Source of the DNA: Codonopsis lanceolata
Lineage: Eukaryota > Streptophyta > Magnoliopsida > Asterales > Campanulaceae
Direction of reading: 5' to 3'
Assembly: GCA_013146195.2 (NCBI GenBank)
Contig: CM028377.1
Span: 36,213,632 to 36,277,631, forward strand
DNA length: 64,000 nucleotides
How positions within the stretch are numbered: the stretch's first letter is position 1; each line of letters begins with the position of its first letter. The notes under the pieces are model-generated. The model made no database searches. It saw only the letters and a program-made list of their open reading frames with translations, and was not told the origin of the DNA. The position numbers and the translations under genes are program-made. Below are positions 53,655-64,000 of this stretch, piece after piece.

Positions 53655-56600
53655 GACCGGTCCCATGGCATTAAATTATAACCAAAAAAGTCCTTCATTT
53701 TTGTTTTCAACCGCTAAAATACACTTTTGGGGATAGAATGACGACGATACCCCTAATGAACGACAAACGCGCGCAAAAAAAACCCGCGCCCAAATTTCAG
53801 CACTGCCAAGCAAAATCGGCGCATCGCAATGGAATACTGAAGTCACATCCAAATTAGGCATCGTAAACTAAATTTCGGCATCAAAATACAAAAATTCGGC
53901 AATGCAATTTAAGTCTGTCCAAAATTATCATTGCAAAGATACTTGTACAAAATCACAATGCCAAATTGAATTCTGCCAAAATTTGGGCATCGAAACAATG
54001 CAATTTTTTATTTAATATTTTTATTAAATATTTTTATATAAAGCGCAATACATATATTTTATCATGCACTTTTTTATATATATAAATGATTTATATATCA
54101 CGATACAAAAAATAAATTGAACTCTACCACCAAATTAAACTTATTTTAAAAACATTCAAAATTTGTTTCTCAAATATTTAATTCCATTATTTCCATAACC
54201 TAATTACTTCCATTGTTTCTCAAATATTTAATTCCAATATCAACATATATATCGCGGTTGACTTATGTATATCAACAAATATCAAATTAGTTGGGCATCG
54301 AAATGGACAATTTTGGCATCGGAATGATAAAATTGATCAACGCGAACAATTATCAACTTAGTTGGGCTTCGCAATGTACAAAATTGGCGTCATAATGAAA
54401 AAATTGCACTATATAAGCAAATATCAACATTTTTGGACATCAAAATGGAGAAAAATTAGCGTCGGAATGAACAAATTGAACACTGCCACCAAATAACAAC
54501 ATAATGGGGCATCGAAATGAACAAAATATTTTCAACAAATAATTGTATACAAACCATACAACTTTATATTACAAAATATTTCATATCAGTTTCTCACTTG
54601 TTTATCCTTCAAACTATACATATATTTGACCATTTTGGCCTTGTATGTTGCACATATACTTTTTTATATAGTTGCAAGTATTTGCCCTTTTAGTATCGTT
54701 TCCATCAAAATGCATACTATTACACCACAATCATCTGTTTGAGGAGCTTGTTACGGTGATTTTGTGTATGTTTCGATGCGGAATCCATCTTTGAGCTTCA
54801 TTAATTGTTCAATTATGTTGAAGAGAGGACATTGTTTCATCCTCTTCTATGTATGTTTTCCGTGGAGGAAATTTATCAAAAACAAATATTGCATAATTAT
54901 TGAAGGAAATTTATCAAACAGTTGAGCATTATTCAAATATTTAGGCATCGTACCTAGACTTATTGACCCAAGATGAATTATTTCTTAACTTTGATCCATG
55001 CCTAGACTTCGATCTCTCCATACAGTCTTTGATCCCATCTTGAACGAATCTTTTAATTCATCACTTAGTATTAATAATTTTCATTTAGATGTATTTCTTG
55101 GCAAAGTTCAATTATTAGCATAAATTCTAATGTCCTTAGGTTAAATTTTTTATTCCGACGCCAATTATGTAAATTCCGATGCCTAATTTGGCCACCGCAA
55201 TGATGTTTTGGTGTATATCTATGTTAATCCTTTAAAATGTTACTCATTTTTTAGTGTGAGTCAAAATATATCACTAATTCGTTGCATCGTTGCTAATATA
55301 CTTCATTATTAATTATCTATAAATATACTTCATTATTATTTGGACAGCGTTATGTAAAAATAATCACTAAAAAATGGGCTTCGTAATGCAAACATTGGCC
55401 ATCGTAGTGCACGATTAAAGTCTATTCAAATTTGGGCACTGACATGTTAAAATAATCAATTAATATTAGGCATCGTAATACAATAATTGGGCGTTGAAAT
55501 CAAAGTCTTTCCAAATTTAAGCAGTGCAATTTAAACTTTGGGCATCGCAAAGAAGATTTAAAAGTCTATGCAATTTTGGGAACCGTATTGTAAAAATCCA
55601 AGAACGAATTTCAACATCGAAATACAAAAATCCCCGACCAAAATTGCAATGAACAAAATGAACTCTACCTTAATCACAATACAATGTGTGAGAACCCAAA
55701 CCCTACTTGTGTAACATGTCTTCTATACTTGATTAATATGTTCATTATGTGCCTTAACATGTTTTAGAGTCCATATTGTTCATACCATGTTCCCATTAGG
55801 TCAACCATGATCGTAGTTGCTTGTATGCGTTCTATACGTTGCATGCTTTGTTATAACTGCTTCGTGTATCATCTTAGTACTTAACTAAGTCCTACTAAAG
55901 CCTTAGTAACTTTATAACATGTTTAACGATGCCTTAACATGTTAAAGACTTCATTCTGTTCATGTCATGCTTGCATTAGAGTTGTCACGTTCATAGCCGC
56001 TTGAATGCCTTCTATGCATTGCATACCTTGCCGTTTGTGCTTTGAGTGTTCACCTTAGCATGTTAGAACTTAACCAAGTCTTGTTGGAGTGCTATTACCT
56101 TGCATAAATGACTTATAACATTCATCTTGATCATAGTAGGCTTGGTTGAGAGTTTAGAAGCATTGTTGCTTCGTTTGAGCCTTAGGGTTTCTCGGGATTT
56201 CCTTCATTGCTTGTATTCTTTGTGTTTTCAACTTGTGAGAAGTTCATTTGAGTTATAGACCAAGTGTACTAGTATTTATCATTCTTGCACAATCATTGTT
56301 CATAGACTTGTTACCTTTGGTTATGAGATGACCAATTTATTCCTTCACAGACCAGTCATGTTTTGGGCAAACTTCGGGAAAATTCTGGTACTAATCCACT
56401 GAATAGAATTTTCTAAATATTTAGTATGTTTTACCTTCATACGTTAGGATACTCTCTGTAAAATTTGGTAATTTTCCAAGGTGTCTAAGTACCTCAATTA
56501 GGTCTTGACTTACGGCTGTGCCAGAATTCAGTTTTCAGAAAAACAACTTCTGTACTTGATTTTTGTTGTAACCATATCTTGATGAATATAAGTCCAAATG

Positions 56601-59600
56601 GAGTAATTTAAAATTCTAAAATATAATTTAATGAGTCTAGTTTCAGAAAAATCAAAAATCACCTCATTTGGAGTTGTGAGCGATTTATGGTCAATTTTAC
56701 AAGATTGACTGTCCAGTAACTTATCAAAAAAAATGGTCATGAACTTAGCTGCAGCATTCCAGGCGCCCGCCTGGACTTTAGTGAGGCGCCCGCCTCAACT
56801 TCTGGGAGCTACCTACGGAATTTTTCCCCTGTTTTGCTGTTGTACGACTTATGGCACCCAAACCCCTATCCAAACCTTTTCTAAACCTCACTTAAACCTC
56901 CCTAACCCTCCTTGATTATGTCCTAACATCTCTAACAAGTTTTAAGTGTGGATTAGTGAGTGCATTAGTGGATTAAGCAAGCCCCAAATCAGATTTTAAA
57001 GGACCACAACATAGTGACACATGTCCCACTAAGTTTTCTAACCTTTAAACACCACAAATCTGATGTTTGACCTCATTTCTCTCCCTCACTCTCTAAAAAA
57101 CGGGATTCCTCTTCTCTCAAGTTCTCCCATGGCTTCTTGAAGCTTTCTTCTTGGTTCTCCCTCATCCCTTCTTCCATTGCTCAAGCCACCTTCATCAAAA
57201 GTGTTGAGCTTGAAGATTAGATCATTTTCAACCGATTGGTTTGTGCTCATCCCATCTTCTTCCTTGGTGAAAGGTAAGCTATTGATTCCCCTTAGGATGT
57301 ATGCTAGACTTGCCATGTCCCCCTCTTCTCATGATTCCCATGCTTCTACCATGTCTAAGCCATGTTTGATGATGAATTGATCTTATGAGGTTTTTGAATG
57401 ATATATTCATCTTGTTGTTTTGGTCCTAAGCCTAGAATTAAATGTGTTCTATGCCTCCTTAGGAACAACTATTGTTCTTGGACTAATGATTTTTGACAAC
57501 TCTTAGAGATTATGATTTCTAGGGTTTCATAAGCAATGATTTGTTCATCCTATTGATTTGGTCCTATGCTTAGAATTAAAAGTGTTCTATGTCTCCTTGG
57601 GAATAACTAATGTTCTTGGACCTTTGGCTTTTGATAACTTTTGAAATAATGACTCTAAAGTTCCCATGAAATATTGAATTAATGATAATTCTTGACTATG
57701 GTTGTTAAGTGGATTAATGGCCTAGTCTACTCGATACGAGAACTTAGAAAAGGGTTTTGGATGCATTTAGCATTTTAATTCTATTGGATGAATTGTTAGA
57801 GACGACTCAACGGAGTCAAATTAAGTGAGCCATTGAACAATACCGGCTCAATGATCAATCCCTACGACGTTCTAAACACGTTTCTCTATGAATGATAATT
57901 CTAGACTCTTGAATTTGGATTGATTACCTTGCTTGATTCTTGATGTCATATAATAGAATGCCTATTTGACATGTTGAGTTCGCTCTTGTCGAACTCAATC
58001 CTGCTTGATTATTGATGAGAATATTTACTTGTCATGAACGAGATCGCTCTTGTCGACCTCGTTCCCTACCTGAGAATTTGTTAAGTAAACATTACTTGAC
58101 ATTTGCATGAGTCCAGCTGGCATCCTGTCCTTGATTCACACACGCCTCCACTGTGGCCACAGTGGGGAAGTAGCTCCCTTGCTGTAATCTTCAAGAGCAC
58201 CATTGGTGTCTATCCCGGGCATCTCCTCGGAAGGTCGATGTACTTACACACACATCCGACACCTCACATTCCAGATAACGCTTGTATGCAGGAACTACGT
58301 AGCGGCCCGGCTCTCCATATATCCTTATCCTATGTGATTTAATTACGAGCACCTATGTGAAACAATGTGCATCTTGGATATATGATCTCTATACTTATGT
58401 GATGATATCTTGCCTTGTATGTTGCATATTGCCATGACATGCATGATTGATAGCTTACAAGTCTTTATGACTTACCCATTCCCCTTTACTGCTTTAGATC
58501 CTAGCAAAACAGGTCCTTCCCGTTGAGGCTTGCGGTGTTCGTGCCTTGTTCCTCTTTTGTCCGCCGTTGCAGTTGAAGAGGTGGATTAGATGTCCTCTTC
58601 CTTTCTTTTGTTATTTTGCAAGGACGATGGGTTAAAGCAAGTCAAATAGACTATGCTTGGGAATTTGTATAGAACTTGAACTTGTTACTTTTATTGCTAC
58701 TTGTAGTTTAACACTTGTAGTACTTGTAACCTCTTTATTGCCGGCATTGTGTAAGCCGTGCTTTGGTTTTCATGTTTAATAGTTCACTACGTATAAGTCT
58801 TCCGCTGAGCACCCTATTAGCTCTTATCTAATTCCTGTCCATAAACTGTTAGCTTGGGTTCCGGCATGTAGTGTCGCCGATGACTTGGTTTAATTGCTTA
58901 ACTGATTTATCAGGTTTGAAAAGTTTTAAAAATACCGGCCTTTTAGGGCCGTGGCGTGCTACGTCTCTAATGTTGCGTCACGTCGTTTTCTTTAAATGAG
59001 TCCTTGCATGTTTATGTGTTTACTTTTCCCTCCTATTTGGGCGGTCCGACCCTCGGTTCCACCTCGGGCCCGGGTCGGGTCACCACACAATGTTTTATTT
59101 ACTGTTTTTATATAAAGCATTGTGCATATATTTTACCATGCACTCTTTTAATATATGAAGGTTTTTTAAATCGCGGTACAATTTTTATATTGAAGTCCCA
59201 CCAAAATTATCGCTAATCGAAAGTCGGTCGTCGCAATGTATTAAAGTATGCCCAAATTGGGCTTCGTAATGGGAACATTGGGCATCGCAATGCACGTTTA
59301 AAGTCTGTTAAAATTCGGGCATCGATATGCAAAAATACTTAACCAAATTGGGCATCGTAATGGGAAAATTGGGCATCTCAATGCACGATTGAAGTCTGTT
59401 CAAATTTGTGCATCGACATGGTTGGTGAAGATGATGTACATGTTTATATTGCAAAAAACTAAATATAACCCCACAGCTCCATTAAAAGAAGATTAACAAC
59501 CGTCAGAATAAGAATTGAAAGCATGTGATTTAGACTTAGACAATGTTGGTCGAGTGATGGGAAGAGCAGTTCCCCTTTTTCTGCCATTTTTAACCCGTAC

Positions 59601-59986
59601 TGGAATAGGGAATCAACATAAAGAATCGATTTGAAGCAGTTCCCTTTTGTGACCAAAATTAAAATGCTTTCAATTGTAATACGCAAAGAAGAGAGAATGA
59701 ACAATCCATGGGTTTTAACATAAAATGATTTTCAAGAGTCTCTCAATCAGAGTTTTTATTGGGATACTATGGAGATGAATTGGGTAGTTTACTTACAAAA
59801 TGAAAAAGAGAGAAAGAGAAAATGCAGAAGATATAAAAAGAAAGTAAACAAATTTGAATTCGACATAGGGTGAGAGAGAATGGCAGTGAAGAGGGTATTT
59901 TTGGAATAATTTTGAAAAGCACTTTACCAGTTGAATAAAAAAATAGGGGAGTAGAGCGGTTACAATTATACAAAAGTGTACCGGCC
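53655..59986. mobile_element. Long-inverted-repeat DNA element 1, net 2.9 kb, interrupted by a solo LTR
   Basis: The left end (GACCGGTCCCATGGC, then TTTTCAACCGCTAAAATACA) and the inverted right end (GGCCGGTACACTTTTG, then ATTCAACTGGTAAAGTGC) form imperfect terminal inverted repeats of about 100 bp. The interior is full of a degenerate motif of the form GGGCATCGCAATG with AAATT spacers, repeated every 30-40 bp at 53780-55680 and 59200-59420. No transposase is visible. The element is split by the LTR at 55687-59087, whose target duplication CAATG falls inside the repeat. I found no sure target duplication for the outer ends. Confidence 0.55.
55687..59087. mobile_element. Solo-LTR-like element 2, 3.4 kb, inverted
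   Basis: Starts TGTGAGAACCCAAACCC and ends GGTCGGGTCACCACA, the reverse orientation of elements 1 and 3. The target duplication CAATG is perfect (55682-55686 and 59088-59092). The interior aligns with the other two copies, for example ATTCCGCTGAGC-type and CTCCTCGGAAGGTCGATGTA segments. It also carries a direct repeat AGGCGCCCGCCT at about 56760 and 56783. No coding sequence. Confidence 0.85.
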
Positions 59987-60034
59987 AGTAATTATTCCTT
60001 GAAGAAAAGTAATAATATTATAGGAAAAATTGTT

Positions 60035-63000
60035 GGTCGGTACCTTTTGCCAAATTTTTAACCGCTTCACTCCCCAATTTTTTTCAACCGATAAAAGACA
60101 CTTTCGAAATATTGTTCCTAAAATGCCTAGATTGTCTTATTCCACAGCTCTGACCATCATTTCTTCCCCAAATTCAACGTATTCTTCCTAATTTTTTAAA
60201 AATCATAATTGTTGCAGCAATGAAACAAGGATCCACCTGCAGATGAGGAAAAAGAAAACGGAAGAGATGCAGATGAAGCCAGTTTAAATCATGATGCATT
60301 TATTTGGATTCATGATGCATCAATTTGGAGTCCTAGTGATTCGCTATGCAATGGGAATGAACCAGTTTGAATCGGGATGCATCAATTCGGAATCGCGATG
60401 CACCACTTTGAAATGAAAGTGACAGCTATACAAACTGGAATTGTGCATTGCGATTCAAAAGCATATAGCGCGATGCACATAATCATGCATCGTAATACAA
60501 AAACTAAGGGTATCACAATTTTTTTCTCCCCAAAAGTGACTTTTTCTAGTTAAAAAAACATGTTGGACTAGAGTAGTTGAAAACTTTTGAAAAAGGTGTG
60601 ACGACCCGACCCGGACCCCGATATGGAATCACAAGTCAAGTCGTCCAAATAGGACAACAATACATGCAAAGACTCAATTATAGAAAACGACGTGACGCAA
60701 CATTTCAGATGAAGCGCGACTCGGCACCAAAAGGCCGGAAATTTTTAAAACTTTTTAAACCTGATATAGCAATTAAAGACAAGTATATCAATTCATCGGC
60801 GACTTTACTACCGGAATCCAACACTACACAGTTCATGCAAATATACCTCGACGGCTACAACATGCCGGAGAAACAACATAATTAAATAAGAGCTAAAGTA
60901 ATGCCCAACGGAAGTTTTAAAACATGTGAACCATAATACATCTATACAAGGCTCGGCGTACATGCGCCGGCGCTCAAAAATAAGATACAAGTATAGACAT
61001 AAAACAAATAAACAAAGTTCCCAAGCAAAGTCTAAATGACTTGCTAAACCCAACGTCCTTACAAAAGAGAACAAAATAAGGACATCTATAAACCACAACC
61101 TCGTCGCGTGCGATCACGGACAAGCGAGAATCCTGCTACACCTCAACGAGCGGTACTGAAACGGCTCGGATCTAAAGCAGTAAAAGGGAGGGGGTAAGTC
61201 ATAAAGACTTTGTGAGTTAACAATTATGCATGTCATGGCATCATGCAGCATACATAGCAAGATATCATCTTTAATATCAAGTCACTCAAAGTATTCATTT
61301 AATAAACACTTAAATCACATATCCATGGTAGCACGTTGTTTCACATAAGTGCTAAAAAGTAAATCATATATAAGGAGGATATGTTATGGAACCGATGCCG
61401 CTACGTAGCTCCTGCAATACACAGCGTTAATATTCGTGCCAATGATACCCGTGATTAGTGTATCAAAGTACCGAGTTCTCTACTCGGGTACCAAGCTCTC
61501 TCTTTGGTACTTAGACATGCCAATGTGCTCTCTTGGTTACAGCAAAGGGGATACTTCCCCGCTGTGGCCAACAGTGGAGGCGTGTGTGATAAAAACCCGG
61601 TATAACAACCCATCACTATCACGAGTCCCATAACTCGTGACGGCGATGCATTGTCACACCAACGACTCAACCAAATATGCGAGCTGGACTCATGCAATGC
61701 CAAGTAGATGTTTACTCGTCATGTAATCTCAAATAAGGAATAAGTTCGACAAGAGCGAACTTATTCAACAAGTAGTTGTTTACTCATTTAAGGAATCAAA
61801 CAAGAATTCAACAAGAGCGAATTCAACATGTCAAATAAATACATTATTCTACAACATGCTCTCAATCATGCATTTACTTCACATGATCACATAAACCGCA
61901 TAAGAACTCAATCGAGTCTTAAAAGCACACAAACATCAAGGCATAAGCATCAATCCAACTCAAAGTATCGTAAGCTAATTCATTAGTCTAACGAACTACA
62001 TTCGTCGTAGGGATTGATTGTGGAGTCGTTATTGTTCATAACTCCCTAATTTCAACTCCGGTGAGTTTTACTAAAATTCAACCAAGAAGAGTATTGATAC
62101 TATATGTATCACATTGCCCTTTTCTAAGTTCTCCGTTCATTTAGAACTCGATAACTAAGCCGTTCATGTTCTTAAACTAACCTTAAACACAATCCCGAGT
62201 TTCAAACCCTAGTTTCGGTGATTTTGTTAAACCTTGAATTGAACCGAATTCTTTCACAAGAGTTATTCCCAAGCTCATTATAAACAACATTCATGTTTTA
62301 CAAAATGTCAAAATCATAACTTCATAGAGATTTCATAAAATCATACTCATATTTTATATGTTGAATTGAAGGTTTTGTCTTCACAAAAGATGTTCACAAT
62401 CACTAATAGAACAACTATAATGAAGGGGTCATGCTATTTTATTTAACATGGAAATCTCAGGGAATTGTCACTCACCTTAGTCCTATGATTAATGGATGAA
62501 TGGGTGATCAAGGCAAGGATTGTTGTAGAGGAGATTGAGGCCTTCGATTTGGCGGTCTCGGATCGCCGATCGGACCACCGGATCTCCGGGAAATGGTCTC
62601 ACAAGTTGGTGTTCTTGATATGGACAAAAATGGTGAAGGAGCTTCTGATTCTCTGAATTTTTTCATCAACAATGGCTGATCTTGGCTGAATTTGTGTTTA
62701 TATACTTCCCCTCAAACCCCCAATCCAAGTGAAGGTGATTATCTTGCTTCTAATTGGTCAAGGAAGGATGGTCATTGATAAGGAATGATCAAAGGGATCA
62801 AAAGGGTTGTTGAAGAGTCAAAAAAGAGGGCTTTGAGTCACCAAGGTCGGCCAAGGGGCAAGGGCTCAAGGGTCAATAGCCAAAACCCACTCAAAACTCA
62901 CAAAACCAGATTCTGGAAAACAGACAGTCAATCTTGTAAAATCGACCAAAAACAGCTCACACCTCCAAATGAGGTGATTATTGATTTTTATGAAACTAGA

Positions 63001-63600
63001 CTCTTTAAACTATAGTTTAGCCTTTTAAATTACTCAATTTGGACTTATATTCATCTAAATATGGCTACTACAAGTTCAAGTACAGAAGCTGATTTCAGAA
63101 TTCTGGCACAGCCATAAGTCAAGACCTAAATGAGGTACTTATACACCTTAGAAAAATACCATATTTTACAGGGAGTATCCTAACATATGTAAGTAAAACA
63201 TAATAAATTTTTAGAAAATTCTCTTTAGTAGATTGGTACCATAATTTTCCCGAAGTTTACCCAAAACCGGACTGAATCTGTGAAGTAATAAGTTGGTCAT
63301 CTTATTTCCAAATGCAAGAAGTCTATGAACAATGATGCAAGCATGTGAAATACTAGTACACTTGGTTTAGAACTCAAATGAACTTCTCGCAAGTTGAAAA
63401 CACAAACAATACAAGCAACGAAGGCAATCCTGAGAAACCCTAAGGCTCAAACGAAGCAACAATGCTTCTAAACTCTCAACCAACTCAATGCAAACATGGT
63501 ATGAATGAAATGAAGTCTCTAGCATGTCAAGACCTATTATAAACATGTTATAATGATGACAAACACGAAATGGGTTTGGGTTCTCACAAAGGGACCGGCC
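60035..63600. mobile_element. Long-inverted-repeat DNA element 2, net 570 bp, interrupted by a solo LTR
   Basis: The left end GGTCGGTACCTTTTGCC with TTTTTTTCAACCGATAAAAG matches the ends of element 1. The right end lies beyond the LTR and reads GGGACCGGCC at 63591-63600. Joined, the net element is about 570 bp. The interior has GATGCATCAATTTGGA-type repeats, a variant of the motif in element 1. The LTR at 60597-63588 entered only about 12 bp from the right terminus, inside the inverted repeat. Confidence 0.55.
60597..63588. mobile_element. Solo-LTR-like element 3, 3.0 kb
   Basis: Starts TGTGACGACCCGACCCGG and ends GGGTTTGGGTTCTCACA. AAGG occurs directly on both sides (60593-60596 and 63589-63592). 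It is parallel to element 1 and inverted relative to element 2. Shared landmarks are AACATTTCAGATGAAG, GCTGGACTCATGCAATGCCA and TCGTAGGGATTGAT. No coding sequence. Confidence 0.8.
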
Positions 63601-63726
63601 CGAATTGTACCTAATATTATAATAATAAGAAGAAGAATATCTAAGTCTTTCAATAGTGTTGAACGGAGGTGGGAAGTGATGACTAGTAACGCAAAATTAT
63701 ACAGGATAACTGCCGGTAGAGTTAGG

Positions 63727-64000
63727 TATCAAAGTCTGGGGTCCATTTCATAACCAATTGGTTATGAGAGGTACGATCCTAGGATCTTTACTAAGTGATT
63801 GCTAGACTTGATTATTCCCGATGTGGGTTTAGTGTTGTAACACGTCCCCTTACAGGTAGCCAAAATTATGGCTTACAATGTGGACTCATTGGTTTAGGTG
63901 GTGTGGAGCAAGAACGTGAGCCATTGGTTCTGCACGTGTAGAGAGTGTTCTAATACCATATCAAAGTCTGAGGGTCCACCTCAAAACAAATTGGCTACGA
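63727..64000 (-). mobile_element. TRIM-like LTR element, cut by the window edge
   Basis: TATCAAAGTCTGGGGTCCA at 63727 recurs as TATCAAAGTCTGAGGGTCCA at 63959, each followed by an 'aattggttatgag' or 'aattggctacga' segment. Just before the second copy comes GTTCTAATACCA, a minus-strand primer-site-like motif. Repeats about 230 bp apart with a primer site suggest a terminal-repeat retrotransposon in miniature. The right copy is truncated by the end of the window. Confidence 0.5.

Noticed and set aside
50453..63588. Full-length gypsy retrotransposons
   Set aside because: No gag, protease, RT, RNase H or integrase segment, primer site or internal LTR pair within any of the three.
63727..64000. 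Cassandra-type TRIM with 5S rRNA
   Set aside because: No 5S-like promoter boxes or 5S sequence is visible in the repeat.

Overview
This is a nuclear window from a plant, most likely a eudicot. The evidence is GT-AG introns, a TOPLESS-type corepressor, a plant receptor-like protein, Stowaway- and Tourist-type MITEs and nested Ty1-copia and gypsy-like LTR elements. No base of the window identifies the species. Everything was read by eye; no search or alignment program was run, so percentages and edges are approximate.

Region 1 (about 0.8-39.7 kb, + strand) is one gene, a divergent TOPLESS-related (TPR) corepressor. I could thread 26 exons with every junction in phase, giving a 1,073-residue protein: LisH-CTLH at the N terminus, a short linker, then two blocks of WD40 repeats. 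Exon 1 is non-coding and is followed by a 1.8 kb leader intron built of about eight 145-bp tandem repeats. Exons 2-19 sit in 2.8-7.0 kb. Exons 20-26 sit in 36.5-39.5 kb. Between them lies one intron of about 29.5 kb filled by transposable elements. The reading frame stops at a TAG just before a family-like C-terminal tail.

Region 2 is the inside of that intron. From left to right: an old copia RT-RNase H fragment; a tandem duplication; copia A, split by copia B (itself split by young copia C) and by copia D; a 690-bp palindrome-rich element; three 1.2-kb tandem units made of copia and tRNA-like scraps; a decayed LINE; a small non-autonomous LTR element (E) inserted in a SINE; and quiet AT-rich sequence. 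Several insertions can be proved by target-site duplications or by empty sites in repeat copies.

Region 3 (39.7-45.1 kb) is intergenic DNA with a Tourist-like MITE, then an LRR receptor-like gene at 42.2-45.0 kb. Its N-terminal half looks like a receptor-kinase ectodomain and its C-terminal half like a Cf/Ve-type receptor-like protein; a 117-bp possible intron joins them in frame.

Region 4 (45-64 kb) holds no gene I can support. It contains a GC-rich cluster of four hairpins, two direct repeats (one with a Stowaway MITE, the other with the empty site), three solo-LTR-like elements of about 3 kb, a family of long-inverted-repeat DNA elements packed with a degenerate GGGCATCG-type motif, and the start of a TRIM-like element at the right edge.
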